A DNA stretch of 64,000 nt from an uncultured Desulfatitalea sp. (GCA_937868765.1 CALMNL010000003.1:558001-622000), one strand, 5' to 3'; positions 1 to 9,249 are shown, numbered from the stretch's first letter. A program made the numbers and translations. The notes: a model not told the origin generated them from the letters alone.

Positions 1-1239
1 GTAATCAGCCCAAAAGAGCAGGAGAGCTTTCACGAACGGCATCCCAACAATGTGATTCGCCTCGAATTGGGAAAAAATCAGCCTGGTGACAATGCCCAGG
101 ACAACGTGCATACCAGAGCCGGGCGCTATTTCCAGTCCTGGATGGCGGAAAAGGTCCTGGTATCCGAAAAAAAGCCTGCAATTTATCTGACGACGGTGAC
201 CTTCAACAGTGGCGGGACATGCCATACCCGTTTCGGAATTATCGGCCGGGTGCGGCTGGAGCCTTTCGAAAAGGGCATCGTTCTTCCCCACGAGCGGACT
301 TTCTCCAAAGTGAAATCCGAACGACTTTCGTTGATGAAATCCTGCCATGCGAACTTCAGTCCGGTTTTCGGTCTTTTTGCCGATGGCCGAGAAATCCTCC
401 AGCGCATGAAGGAGATCACGGAAAACCAGAACCCCGACATAGATCTGGTAGACGAAAAGGGGCACCAGCACAAGATGTGGTGTCTCACCGACAAAAAAAT
501 CACGGATCAATTGACCCAATTTTTTGCAGATGAACGCATTTACATTGCCGATGGCCATCATCGGTATGAAACCGCTTTGAACTATCGGGAGTGGGTCAAA
601 GAGAATACCCCCGGTTTTTCATCCAACCATCCTGCCAACTTCATCATGATGAGTTTGAGCAGTATGATGGACCCCGGAATGATCATCCTTCCGGCCCACC
701 GGCTTCTCAAGGCATTGCCGCAAGGCAGTGTTTCGGCGCTGCTGCGCAGATCCACGGAGTGCTTCGATATCTTAACGGTTCCGCTCGACAAGGGATTGGA
801 ACTCGCCATGGGCGAATTCAACCGGCATTTGGCTTCCAACGCCCATACGAACGCTATTGGGCTTTATATCAAGGATCCCGGCCTGTTGCAGGTTATGGCA
901 CTGAAACAGGGCGTCATGGAGCGTTTTTTCCAAGGCCAACTCGACGCCGCCTTAAGGGACCTGGATGTGAATGTATTGACCCAATTGATCATGATGGAGT
1001 TGATGGGATTCGACCAGGCCCGGTTGGATGATGAAACCAAGATCGCCTACCGCACCACCTCCATGGATGCCGTGGCGGCGGTCAATGCCGGAGAGGCAGA
1101 GCTTGCCTTTATCCTCAACCCCACCAAAATCGAACAGGTGCGACGCGTGTCGGAGAGAGGCTTGATCATGCCTCGCAAATCTACCTATTTTTATCCCAAG
1201 GTGATCAGCGGGCTGGTGTTTAATCGGCTCGGCGATTGA
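1..1239 (+). CDS. DUF1015 family protein, 5' end outside window
   Basis: Reads open from the first base of the window (VISPKEQESFHERHPNNVIRLELG), so the true start lies to the left; the GTG at 52 is only an internal codon. The order of conserved blocks fits DUF1015: an N-terminal VISP...NP.N.IRLELG segment, a central segment with ERTF, and IADGHHRYETAL near 540-580, which is the family's best-known motif. Family members are soluble proteins of about 400-430 aa often found near serA/serC in anaerobes; their biochemical role is not established. About 30 residues are missing here. The gene ends at TGA 1237-1239, and a convergent gene on the other strand ends 4 nt later. The family call is firm; no reaction can be assigned. 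Confidence 0.88.
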   Translation, partial: VISPKEQESFHERHPNNVIRLELGKNQPGDNAQDNVHTRAGRYFQSWMAEKVLVSEKKPAIYLTTVTFNSGGTCHTRFGIIGRVRLEPFEKGIVLPHERTFSKVKSERLSLMKSCHANFSPVFGLFADGREILQRMKEITENQNPDIDLVDEKGHQHKMWCLTDKKITDQLTQFFADERIYIADGHHRYETALNYREWVKENTPGFSSNHPANFIMMSLSSMMDPGMIILPAHRLLKALPQGSVSALLRRSTECFDILTVPLDKGLELAMGEFNRHLASNAHTNAIGLYIKDPGLLQVMALKQGVMERFFQGQLDAALRDLDVNVLTQLIMMELMGFDQARLDDETKIAYRTTSMDAVAAVNAGEAELAFILNPTKIEQVRRVSERGLIMPRKSTYFYPKVISGLVFNRLGD

Positions 1240-1243
1240 AACT

Positions 1244-1666
1244 TCATCGATCCTTGGCCAAGGCGGCCCGCTCCGCAGACAGTTCCCTGAGGAGCTGGCC
1301 CAAGGGCCAGGTTTCGGAGGTGGGGGTCAGTGTCGCCCAGAGCGCCTGGCGCATGCCCGCCTGGCGACACCCGGCCATCAGGGTGTGCAATTCATTCTCT
1401 TCCAGCCCCGCGACGATGACGGCCCGGGGCAGTTCTGAATCGATGCCCTCACCACTGCCATCCGGTCGTGAGAACACGCCTCCCACGGCTTCTGCGACAT
1501 CCTGGGCCGTGGCCCACACCAGGGGCACGGCGCCAATGCCGATCATCCCCAGCAAGGTTTTGAATTTTGATTGGGCGGCGGCGGCAAACCCGCACAACAG
1601 CAATTTGCGCGAACCATAAAGGCGCCGGTTCGTCTGACCCAGTTTTTCAAAGGTTGCATCGACCAT
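1244..1666 (-). CDS. DUF3783 domain protein
   Basis: A 140-aa soluble protein. The C-terminal half (about residues 75-135: PRAVIVAGLEENELHTLM followed by a G.R.ALWATLTPTSE.WPLG stretch) matches DUF3783, a small domain of unknown function frequent in Desulfobacterota and Firmicutes. The N-terminal half contains a basic segment and a glycine/alanine-rich patch with no recognised motif. It is convergent with the DUF1015 gene and lies 90 nt downstream of the bacteriohemerythrin gene on the same strand, so co-transcription with it is possible. No catalytic residues can be named. Confidence 0.72.
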   Translation of the reverse strand: MVDATFEKLGQTNRRLYGSRKLLLCGFAAAAQSKFKTLLGMIGIGAVPLVWATAQDVAEAVGGVFSRPDGSGEGIDSELPRAVIVAGLEENELHTLMAGCRQAGMRQALWATLTPTSETWPLGQLLRELSAERAALAKDR

Positions 1667-1756
1667 TTTTCCCCCGAGGAGAATCGGATTCTGTTCCGAA
1701 GCTTGAAAAGCTACACCATCGCTCCGCTGGGATGCAAGCCGAAAGTGGTCGCGAAA

Positions 1757-2164
1757 TCAAACGACGCCTTTAGCGCTCATGAACGGTCCATACTTCTTAT
1801 CCACGATCTGAATGTGCTTGATGAGCCAATCTTTGAGAAAATTCAACACCTCCATCGAAAGCAAAATGCGACCCAGTTTCAAATCATTCTGAAAACCAGC
1901 CACTTTTTCAATGAACGCATTGTGCTCACGGGTATGCCGGGTTGTTTCGGGGTAGCCATGTTTCAAGAAAAGCTGTTCTTCGGACATGAAATGGCGCTGG
2001 GTATATTCCGCAAGCTTTACAATGATCGACCCGACCACCTCTTTGCCTTTGCCCTGCTTCATGGCATCATGCAGGGCATTGATCTGATCGATCAATTGCC
2101 TGTGTTGATTGTCTATTTCCTTGATCTGGACGCTGTAATCATCATTCCATTCAATAATCGGCAT
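1757..2164 (-). CDS. Bacteriohemerythrin (O2-binding diiron protein)
   Basis: A 135-aa single-domain hemerythrin. All diiron ligand motifs are visible in order: W-N-D-D near residue 6, IDNQH (first His), HF.SEEQLF (His and Glu), H..EH (two His), and LKDWLIKHI...D at the C-terminus. Length is exactly typical. In anaerobes and microaerophiles such proteins bind O2 reversibly and act as an oxygen scavenger, carrier or sensor input in the cytoplasm; that role is inferred from the family. No TM segment or fused signalling domain is present, so this is the soluble form. Confidence 0.93.
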   Translation of the reverse strand: MPIIEWNDDYSVQIKEIDNQHRQLIDQINALHDAMKQGKGKEVVGSIIVKLAEYTQRHFMSEEQLFLKHGYPETTRHTREHNAFIEKVAGFQNDLKLGRILLSMEVLNFLKDWLIKHIQIVDKKYGPFMSAKGVV

Positions 2165-2385
2165 TGACGCACTCCTTTGCTTTGCACGGGCAATAAATAC
2201 CAGATCGCCCTCTTGGTTTTGATTTTATATATCGACCAGTTCCGCCCCGAGTTGAGCAGGGGCCGGATAAGGGAAGCCCAGGACGATCATATCCCTCGGT
2301 GGACAACGCGGCCCTGCTTGCACTATACAGAGCCCCGAGCTCTGTGCGGATGAAGAGATTCAACACTGAGAGGTGCCGACAGCAC

Positions 2386-3219
2386 ATGCCTGAACTTCCC
2401 GAAGTGCAAACCATCGTCAATGATCTGATCACATCCGGTCTCGTAGGGCGGCGCATCATCAAAGCGGAGGTCCAGTGGCCGCGTACCATCGCCACTTCAT
2501 CGGTCCATCGCTTTTGCCGCCTGATGCGTGCCCGCCGTATTGAGCGCATTGAGCGCAGGGGCAAATACATCCTGATGTCGCTGGATGACCAGCAGACGCT
2601 GGGTGTTCATCTGCGCATGACCGGACGCTTCCAGTGGGGGGCCTTAGGCGAGAGCCTGGATAAGCATGTTCATGTGGCTTTATCCATCGATGACGGACGG
2701 GTGTTGTGTTTTCATGACACACGCAAATTCGGCCGATTTTATCTGGTCAAGGAGCCGCTGGCGCTCCTGGGCAATCTGGGGCCCGAACCTTTGTCGCCGG
2801 CTTTCACGGTGGCTGTTTTCAAGTATCGCTTGGCGGGCCGACAACGCCAGATCAAGCCCTTGCTGCTGGATCAAACCTTCCTGGCCGGATTAGGCAATAT
2901 CTATGTGGATGAAGCCTTATGGGCCGCTCGGATCCATCCAATGCGCGCAAGCGACAGCCTGAATGCCGACGAGATCGAAGCTTTATATGAGAGCATCCGG
3001 CGAGTATTGCGCCAGGGGATCAGACATGCCGGAACCACCTTGGGCAGCGGCAGCAACAATTTCTACTCCCTGGGCCGGGCGCGGGGAGGCAATGCCAGCC
3101 ATTTGAAGGTGTTTCGGCGGACCGGTGCGCCTTGTCCACGTTGTCGGCAGCAGATCAGGCGCATTGTCGTTGCCCAGCGCAGCAGCCATGTGTGCGAACA
3201 TTGTCAGCGGCAGGGATGA
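2386..3219 (+). CDS. mutM: Formamidopyrimidine-DNA glycosylase (Fpg/MutM)
   Basis: A 277-aa base-excision-repair enzyme that removes oxidised purines such as 8-oxoguanine and nicks the abasic site. The start at 2386 is chosen because the mature protein must begin Met-Pro-Glu-Leu-Pro: Pro2 is the Schiff-base nucleophile and Glu3 the catalytic acid. The frame is open upstream to 2299, but those 29 residues would block the N-terminal proline. Further signatures are LGVHLRMTGRF, the helix-two-turn-helix GLGNIYVDEALW, and a C-terminal zinc finger C-P-R-C...C-E-H-C. A second DNA glycosylase (SMUG1-like) lies 550 nt downstream. Confidence 0.95.
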   Translation: MPELPEVQTIVNDLITSGLVGRRIIKAEVQWPRTIATSSVHRFCRLMRARRIERIERRGKYILMSLDDQQTLGVHLRMTGRFQWGALGESLDKHVHVALSIDDGRVLCFHDTRKFGRFYLVKEPLALLGNLGPEPLSPAFTVAVFKYRLAGRQRQIKPLLLDQTFLAGLGNIYVDEALWAARIHPMRASDSLNADEIEALYESIRRVLRQGIRHAGTTLGSGSNNFYSLGRARGGNASHLKVFRRTGAPCPRCRQQIRRIVVAQRSSHVCEHCQRQG

Positions 3220-3266
3220 GTCCCTATTAGGTAGCGAACGAAGTGGTGATACGCAAGCTTGGAGGG

Positions 3267-3575
3267 TCAGGTTATCACTAAAAATCCATTGAAATTGGTG
3301 AGCATCTCTTTGACGCGGTTCAGAATGATGCGCGCCGGATCCTCATTCTCGGTATGGCATTGGCGGTAGCACGAATCCAACAAGTCGACATTTCCCTGCC
3401 AGATCTGGAACTCTTCGTTGAGATAGGGCGTTACATGATCACAAAGCATATTGAACTCTTTTTCGGACATACGAGACAAAGTTTGAAGATGTTGGACCAA
3501 TAGATCCGATAAAAGCTGTTCGGCCGCCTCATTGACAGTGCGGGGCTTTCGATGTTGTGCTTTTTTTGCTTGCAT
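3267..3575 (-). CDS. Small hypothetical protein
   Basis: About 102 aa from an ATG at 3575 preceded by a purine-rich GGGAAAG ribosome-binding site; the frame stays open to an upstream ATG at 3614. The N-terminus is strongly basic (MQAKKAQHRKPR), followed by a predicted all-helical body with two Cys (positions ~75-80, SCYRQC). No signal peptide, TM segment or recognised family. It lies between the two glycosylase genes but on the opposite strand, so it is unlikely to belong to their transcription unit. Coding status rests on the open frame, the RBS and protein-like composition. Confidence 0.5.
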   Translation of the reverse strand: MQAKKAQHRKPRTVNEAAEQLLSDLLVQHLQTLSRMSEKEFNMLCDHVTPYLNEEFQIWQGNVDLLDSCYRQCHTENEDPARIILNRVKEMLTNFNGFLVIT

Positions 3576-3764
3576 GATCTTTCCCTGCCTGCTTATTTCG
3601 TGCCGCGCGCCCATTTCCTTTTGGACGCTCGCCTTTAGTTATCGTCAAGAAGGATTTGAAGGTTTAGCCCAAAAGCGCGGAAAGACCGGTATGTCGCTGC
3701 AGCCCACTGAAAATGCTGCCAATTGGTTTGCGATCGCGCCGAACGGGATTAAGGAGACCCTGCA

Positions 3765-4523
3765 TTGTCCGGACCATCTCGCCGCCTGGCAACAGATCAA
3801 CCCATGGAACGGATCATCGATCAGCTGGTTTCTCGATTGCGCCCCCTGCATTTCGGCGCTCCGGTTCACATGGTCTACAATCCGCTCATTTATGCCCGCT
3901 CGGCTCACATGGCCTATTGGCGCCAGTATGGCCGCCCCCCCAAAGAGATCCTGCTGCTGGGGATGAATCCTGGCCCATGGGGAATGGTACAGACCGGCGT
4001 GCCCTTCGGAGATACCGGCATGGTGAGGGAGTGGCTGAAGCTGACGCAGAAAGTGGCGCCGCCAGAGATCCAACACCCCAAGCGGCCGGTATCGGGCCTC
4101 GAATGCAGTCGACGCGAAGTAAGCGGTCAGCGTCTTTGGAGTTGGGCCAAGCAACGCTTTGGGACACCCCGATCTTTTTTCAGGCGCTTCGGTGTCGCCA
4201 ATTATTGTCCTTTGTCCTTCATGGATGACGGCGGCCGCAACATTACGCCCGATAAGTTGCCGGTCACAGAAACGGTGACGCTATTCGAGGCTTGTGACGA
4301 AGCCCTGGTCGAGATGGTGCGCTGGCTGCAACCCGAAATAGTGGTTGGTGTCGGCATGTTTGCCACCCGGCAGGCCCGACGAGCCCTATCGCGGAGCCGG
4401 GTACGGATCGGGCAAATTACCCATCCGAGTCCGGCCAATCCCAGAGCCAATGCAGGTTGGAGCGCACTGGTGGAAAAGGAATTGAGTGCATTGGGTATCG
4501 TTATTGGTAACGTTTCATCGTAA
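3765..4523 (+). CDS. SMUG1-like uracil-DNA glycosylase
   Basis: A 252-aa uracil-DNA glycosylase superfamily protein that excises uracil (and probably oxidised pyrimidines) from DNA. Motif 1 is G-M-N-P-G-P-W-G-M followed by TGVPFGD, and motif 2 is H-P-S-P-A-N-P, the combination typical of the SMUG1 branch (Asn in motif 1, His in motif 2). TTG 3765 is preferred because TAAGGAG lies 8 nt upstream; ATG 3804 has no visible RBS and would give 239 aa. The neighbouring mutM suggests a base-excision-repair pair. The 3' end overlaps the convergent flavoprotein gene by 9 nt. Family call strong; exact substrate range unknown. Confidence 0.88.
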   Translation: MSGPSRRLATDQPMERIIDQLVSRLRPLHFGAPVHMVYNPLIYARSAHMAYWRQYGRPPKEILLLGMNPGPWGMVQTGVPFGDTGMVREWLKLTQKVAPPEIQHPKRPVSGLECSRREVSGQRLWSWAKQRFGTPRSFFRRFGVANYCPLSFMDDGGRNITPDKLPVTETVTLFEACDEALVEMVRWLQPEIVVGVGMFATRQARRALSRSRVRIGQITHPSPANPRANAGWSALVEKELSALGIVIGNVSS

Positions 4524-5663
4524 AAGTAGTCGTGAGAAGGAAAGCTGCCCATGGACCGCAGCCTCGAGCCGCTTTGGCATGATCCGGCAAAAGAGGCGCA
4601 ATCCTCGGTAACGGCGGTGCGCTCCTCCCATGAACAGGAGGGTGCGCCAAAAATTGATCCAGCGCAGTTCGTGGAGCAGACCCCGTCCCAAAAGCTCGCC
4701 ATACCGCCGGCCGACCCGCTCCACAGCCAAATTCGTTTCGATTATCGCCTTGGCGGCCATGGCCGCGCTGGCATGGGCATAGTAGATCCCTTCGCCCAGC
4801 AGCGGGTCGGCCAACCCGCAGGCATCGCCGGCCAGCAGCAGCCGCCTGGATGCCGGCTGGCAAAGAAAATTGCCGTAGGGCAGGGGGTAGCTCTGCCAAT
4901 GCGTTGCCGTCTCCGAGTCAACACCCTGGTCTTCCAGAAAATTGGAAAAAGCTTTGCGGATGGAGCGATCGCGCGACATGCGCAGTCCGGCAATCCCCAG
5001 TGTTTGTGAGTTGCTTCCGGGAAATGACCAGGCATAACCCCAGGGAAGATAGCCGAAGTGCAAAGCGGCAACATCCGATGTCGCCTTTTGCCCATAAGGC
5101 CGGCGCAGCTCTATGGTGCCGGCCAGGTTGACCCGCCAGCGCCGTTCCCTGTCCTCCCGCCCAGGCAGGGACCGGCGTGCCTTGCTCCAAATTCCATCGG
5201 CGCCGATGATCACCCGAGCGGCAAATGTGAGGCCATTGGCCAAGGTCAGCCGACCCGTCTGGGCATCCACGCTTGTCACAGCCACGCCCATGATGGTTCT
5301 GGCACCGACTGCGCCGGCCGTGCGCAGCCAATAGTGATCGTACACGGTTCGATCGATGAAATGGAAGGGGAAGTCCAGCCGGCCGCCACCGATTTCCTTT
5401 ATTTTGTAATAGATACGATAATTCCAGCAGCTGTGGAGAATCAGACCTTTTTGGCTCAACCGTGCCAGGGACAGACCGAAAAGGCGCTCCAGGAGGTCGA
5501 TACTCTTCCAGGTGAGCAAACCGGCGCACGGCTTGGGGCGGGGAAAATCATGCCGATCGAAAAGAACGACATCGTATCCATGCCTTGCGAGCAGGAAGGC
5601 TGCCGTGGCGCCCGCCGGTCCGGCTCCGATGACCGCCACGTCGCAGGATTGCATAGCGCTCAT
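4515..5663 (-). CDS. Geranylgeranyl-reductase family FAD oxidoreductase
   Basis: A 382-aa flavoprotein. The N-terminus has the FAD-binding GxGxxG fingerprint (VIGAGPAGATAAFLLA) and the family's F.R..FPRPKPCAGLL segment; the second FAD motif is LLLAGDACGLADPLLGEGIYYA near residue 285. The family reduces isoprenoid double bonds in lipids, quinone side chains or (in other lineages) chlorophyll tails; a membrane-lipid or quinone role is the usual inference in non-phototrophs. Its start overlaps the stop of the RluA-type gene (ATGA), so the two are translated from one mRNA. Substrate not deducible from sequence. Confidence 0.85.
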   Translation of the reverse strand: MSAMQSCDVAVIGAGPAGATAAFLLARHGYDVVLFDRHDFPRPKPCAGLLTWKSIDLLERLFGLSLARLSQKGLILHSCWNYRIYYKIKEIGGGRLDFPFHFIDRTVYDHYWLRTAGAVGARTIMGVAVTSVDAQTGRLTLANGLTFAARVIIGADGIWSKARRSLPGREDRERRWRVNLAGTIELRRPYGQKATSDVAALHFGYLPWGYAWSFPGSNSQTLGIAGLRMSRDRSIRKAFSNFLEDQGVDSETATHWQSYPLPYGNFLCQPASRRLLLAGDACGLADPLLGEGIYYAHASAAMAAKAIIETNLAVERVGRRYGELLGRGLLHELRWINFWRTLLFMGGAHRRYRGLRLFCRIMPKRLEAAVHGQLSFSRLLLR

Positions 5664-6502
5664 GATCGCTCAAGCCCCTTTTTGTCGATGCATATACTGA
5701 CGCTTACATTGCCGAAGGGGCAATCAAAAGAGATGCAATCGGCCGCCAATTTCAGGCCGCTTTGATTCTTATTGTTCTCACCATAGCGTGGATCGCCCAT
5801 GATCGGAAAACCGATCATGGCCATGTGGCGTCGGATCTGATGTTTCCGGCCGGTTTGAATCCGCACGTGCAACAGGGTCTGGTTCAAGGCGGCGTCATAA
5901 GCAACGACCTCATATTCGGTGAGTGATGGCCGGCCATCCAAATCCAGGTTGATTCGGCCCGGCGAAGGCTGTCCGGTCATATCCCCTCGCACATAGACGG
6001 TATATCTCTTTTTTAAGGCGCCGTTACGCAGCATGGCTGAAAATTGCGCCGCGGCCTGCCGGCTGTGCGCCACAAGCACGAGTCCGGCAGCTTCGCGGTC
6101 AATGCGATGGACCAGCAATACCTTGCGTTTCATTTGGAAATGGTGTTCAACCTGGCGCGCAAGGGAACAGTGATCACCGAATCGGGTGCCCTGGGTCATC
6201 AATCCGGCCGGTTTGAACCAGATGCTGTAATGAGCGGTCGTTTTCAGGCAACTTGCCTGGGGCGGATCCAGATCCAGAATGGCCGGATCGTAGTAAACCG
6301 ACCAGTGGTCGCCCAACCGGCAGACAGTAGTGGCCCTGCGCACGCGACGCTCCTTGGCATCGCCGCGCTGGAGCCACACGGCCCCTTGGCGCATGGCTCG
6401 CTTGAGGCGGGTTTTGGACAGCCCCGTGCGGTTGGCCAAGGCATCGCATGCCGTGGCCGGATCGTCAGTCGCGATCGTGATGTGCCATCTTTTGGGTTCC
6501 AT
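5660..6502 (-). CDS. RluA-family 23S/tRNA pseudouridine synthase
   Basis: About 280 aa from ATG 6502. It carries an S4-like N-terminal segment (TGLSKTRLKRAMRQGAVWL) and the RluA/RluD catalytic motif HRIDREAAGLVLVAH, where the Asp is the nucleophile, followed by KRYTVYVRG and a late block with TGRKHQIRRHMA. The enzyme isomerises uridine in rRNA or tRNA; the exact target cannot be read. The frame is open upstream to 6733, but those residues would overlap the divergent GluRS-fragment gene and are low-complexity, so the shorter start is preferred. It is translationally coupled to the downstream flavoprotein. Confidence 0.85.
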   Translation of the reverse strand: MEPKRWHITIATDDPATACDALANRTGLSKTRLKRAMRQGAVWLQRGDAKERRVRRATTVCRLGDHWSVYYDPAILDLDPPQASCLKTTAHYSIWFKPAGLMTQGTRFGDHCSLARQVEHHFQMKRKVLLVHRIDREAAGLVLVAHSRQAAAQFSAMLRNGALKKRYTVYVRGDMTGQPSPGRINLDLDGRPSLTEYEVVAYDAALNQTLLHVRIQTGRKHQIRRHMAMIGFPIMGDPRYGENNKNQSGLKLAADCISFDCPFGNVSVSICIDKKGLERS

Positions 6503-6613
6503 GCCCAAATCCGGTGGAGGTCCCTTGTGGTCTGCCTTTCTGCCGTGGGCGGATTCATAACGCGGATCGGGCCCCATGGCAAGCAGGTGCGGCGCAAGAA
6601 TTGAAGGAGCGTT

Positions 6614-7231
6614 GTGATGCTGATCGACTCCTTCGGACTGGAAGGCGTCAGCCGCACCAACTCGATCTTCAATATACAGCCCGATGACCCTAAGTTTATC
6701 ACCGACCCAAAATTGCTCAGCATCAATGCCCATTACCTGCGCAGCATGCGATTGGATGCATTGCTGCCTATGGTCAAGGAGCAGCTTTCCCTGTCAGATC
6801 TTTGGAATCCGGCGTTCGAGACGGATAAGCGCCGATGGTTTGACGAAACCGTCGAATTGATCCGCGGACGCTTTCAGCGGTTGACCGATTTCACAAGCTA
6901 CGGAAGGCCCTATTTCAGCGATCGTTTTGCCCTTGAGGCGGGTGCCGTTGAGAAAAACCTGTTGGAAGAGGGGCGTTTTCCAATCTGGTTGCCTGAACTG
7001 GCAGACTGTCTGGCTGCTCTGCGTCCTTTCGATCAAAATAGTCTGGAAACCGCGCTCGGGGCCTTTATGAAAGAGCAGGGGTTCAAGCCAGGAAAGGTAA
7101 TCAATGCCGTGCGCACTGCCATCACCGGTCAATCGGTGGGCCCGGAGTTTCTTCAGGTGCTGCTATGTCTGGGGCAAGCGGGGGTGGTGGAGCGGTTGCG
7201 CCAATGCGCCGGGAGTCTGATCCAACACTGA
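6614..7231 (+). CDS. Orphan GltX C-terminal anticodon-binding domain
   Basis: About 205 aa (GTG 6614 or ATG 6617). The sequence matches only the C-terminal half of glutamyl-tRNA synthetase: it begins at the LIDSFGLEGVSRTNSIFNI segment that follows the KMSKS region in intact enzymes and runs to the normal end (AVRTAITGQSVGPEF...). The whole Rossmann catalytic domain with HIGH and KMSKS is absent: the upstream frame hits TGA at 6602, and the sequence beyond is the RluA gene on the other strand. Yet AAGGAG at 6604-6609 is correctly spaced for translation, and about 200 codons remain open. It is either a 5'-truncated gltX remnant or a standalone tRNA-binding protein, complementary to GluQ-RS (which lacks this domain). 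Confidence 0.7.
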   Translation: MMLIDSFGLEGVSRTNSIFNIQPDDPKFITDPKLLSINAHYLRSMRLDALLPMVKEQLSLSDLWNPAFETDKRRWFDETVELIRGRFQRLTDFTSYGRPYFSDRFALEAGAVEKNLLEEGRFPIWLPELADCLAALRPFDQNSLETALGAFMKEQGFKPGKVINAVRTAITGQSVGPEFLQVLLCLGQAGVVERLRQCAGSLIQH

Positions 7232-7250
7232 CAATCCAGGAAATCTCTTG

Positions 7251-9176
7251 TCAGGAATGGGGGCAGGGCGGCAGCAGAATATGCACCACTGTACCGCGTC
7301 CCGATTCGGAATCAACATAGATGTATCCGCCGTGGTTCTTTATGATACCATACGCAGCCGCCATGCCCATGCCCCGGCCGAGGAATTTGGTGGTGAAGAA
7401 GGGCTCGAAGATATGCTCCTTGACCTCTTCGGACATGCCTTTGCCATCGTCCAGAATACTCAATCCAGCATATTCGCCTGAGGGCAATCCGGGAAAAGCT
7501 TCGGCGGCAATTTCATCAAACCTGGCCCGGTAGGTTTCAATACCGATATGGCCATTTTCGGCAATGGCTTCGGCGGCATTGTTGATCACCGCCAGGATCA
7601 CCATGCGAATTTGAATGGTATCCATCTCCACCAGGGGCGTATCCGGCGAAAGTGCGGTGTCGAAATGGATGCTCTTATTTGCGCTGTTCGAGAGTTGAAG
7701 CAGTACTTCCTTGATCAAAAAATTCAAAGAGTGCGGTCGGGATTGGTATTTCCCGCCCCGGGCGTAAGCCAGCAGTTGCTGGGTAAGGCCCGACATGGAT
7801 TGTGCGCATTGCAGGGCCGTATTACCGCATTTTTGAACCTGTGGGTTGTCCGGCAATGAGATTTTCAGCAGGTCGATATTACCGATGATGCCGGCAAGGG
7901 CGTTATTGAACTGGTGGGCAATGCCGCCGGCCAAGGTGCCGATGGCCTCCATCTTGCGAATTTGCCCTATGGAGGCTTCCAGCCGCTTGCGACTGGTGAT
8001 GTCCCGCAGAAAATTGAGGGCACTGTGATGGCCTTTCCATTGAATGTTGACGATATCCAACTCAACCCAGCGAAGCGCTTCATCTGCGGTTTGGATTCGG
8101 AAAGCGATCATCTGCGAGGATTTTTCGTCGGACAGGCCATTATGGTAATTGGCGGCCACCGTTTCCCGGTCCTCGGGATGTATGAAGTCCAGGAGAGACA
8201 TTTTCAAAAGTGATTCGATGGGATATCCCGTGAGAGCGCAAAGTCCCGGGTTGGCGAAAAGAATTTGATTGTTCTGGGAGATGAAAATCGCTTGATCGGC
8301 GTTTTCGATCAGGAGACGATAACGCATCTCCGATTCGCGCAGTGAATTTTCTATCTTTTCCCTTTCCGCGATCTCTTCGCGGAGCCGTTGATTTGTCGCA
8401 TTCAGCTCTTCGGTGCGTTTCCGGACAAGATCTTCCAAGCCAAGCTGGTGTCGGCTGAGTTCCAGGCGCACGTTTTCATGTTCGACGATCTTGCCAAGTC
8501 GTCTCGCCACCGACTCTATCAGTTGAGGCACCGCCTTCGATACGTCTTCATAATCTGCACCCTCCTCGGACCAGCTGGCTTCGATAGCTCCTGCCGGATT
8601 CCCATTGGCTTCTATGGCGCTGGTCATTCTAATAGGATACGCTGCGATCGCTTCGGTCTTGAAAACGCTTCCTTCGTAGTAAATAATTACTTTTATGGGG
8701 ATCTGCGCGAAGGCCTTTTCTATCAATTTTACGGTCTCCAGAAAAATTTCGCCCAGCGGGATGTGTTTCGCTTCCCGGAGCTTATTGATATCGTAGAGGC
8801 AGTTCAGCGAGCGCACCCTGGTTTCCAAGACTTTGGTCTGATTTTGCAGCTTAATTTCAGTGGATCGAATTCGGCTGCGCAGCAGTATGACTACACCGGA
8901 GACAATCAGGAAGATTGCAGACCGAAAGAAATCCTTATAGATGGAATAATCGGGACGATAGTACAAATGGCTCGTCAGCAGGACCGCTCCCAGCAGCAGG
9001 GCGACACCCATGCCGGCGCGCCCCCACCACAAAGCCCCCAGAATGATAGGGATGTAAAAAAAATGGGTGAAGACGGTCTCTATGCCCAGGAAACCTTGAA
9101 AGTAAACCGTAAGCAGGGTGGCGGCCGCCACCAGGGCGATGATCGACATCCATTTGGCAGGTCCTGCTGGCTTCAT
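7251..9176 (-). CDS. Membrane PAS sensor histidine kinase
   Basis: A 641-aa sensor kinase. Residues ~8-105 hold four or five hydrophobic segments, followed by a short coiled coil, a GAF-like region (~125-240), another coiled coil (~240-285), one PAS domain (~285-395, RYRLLIENADQAIF), a HisKA-type dimerisation region with phospho-acceptor His in GGIAHQFNNALAG, and an ATPase domain with N box NNAAEA, G1 DDGKGM and G2 GRGMGMAAAYG. The family's usual HDFNN reads HQFNN. There is no receiver domain and no adjacent response regulator, so its partner is elsewhere, perhaps the NtrC-type regulator at 53.7 kb. Signal unknown. Confidence 0.88.
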   Translation of the reverse strand: MKPAGPAKWMSIIALVAAATLLTVYFQGFLGIETVFTHFFYIPIILGALWWGRAGMGVALLLGAVLLTSHLYYRPDYSIYKDFFRSAIFLIVSGVVILLRSRIRSTEIKLQNQTKVLETRVRSLNCLYDINKLREAKHIPLGEIFLETVKLIEKAFAQIPIKVIIYYEGSVFKTEAIAAYPIRMTSAIEANGNPAGAIEASWSEEGADYEDVSKAVPQLIESVARRLGKIVEHENVRLELSRHQLGLEDLVRKRTEELNATNQRLREEIAEREKIENSLRESEMRYRLLIENADQAIFISQNNQILFANPGLCALTGYPIESLLKMSLLDFIHPEDRETVAANYHNGLSDEKSSQMIAFRIQTADEALRWVELDIVNIQWKGHHSALNFLRDITSRKRLEASIGQIRKMEAIGTLAGGIAHQFNNALAGIIGNIDLLKISLPDNPQVQKCGNTALQCAQSMSGLTQQLLAYARGGKYQSRPHSLNFLIKEVLLQLSNSANKSIHFDTALSPDTPLVEMDTIQIRMVILAVINNAAEAIAENGHIGIETYRARFDEIAAEAFPGLPSGEYAGLSILDDGKGMSEEVKEHIFEPFFTTKFLGRGMGMAAAYGIIKNHGGYIYVDSESGRGTVVHILLPPCPHS

Positions 9177-9249
9177 CCGCAGAGAGGTCCTATTTCATTA
9201 GGGGGTAATGCTTCTGCTCCAATTTTTCCGGTTCATGAAACGGCGCGGA

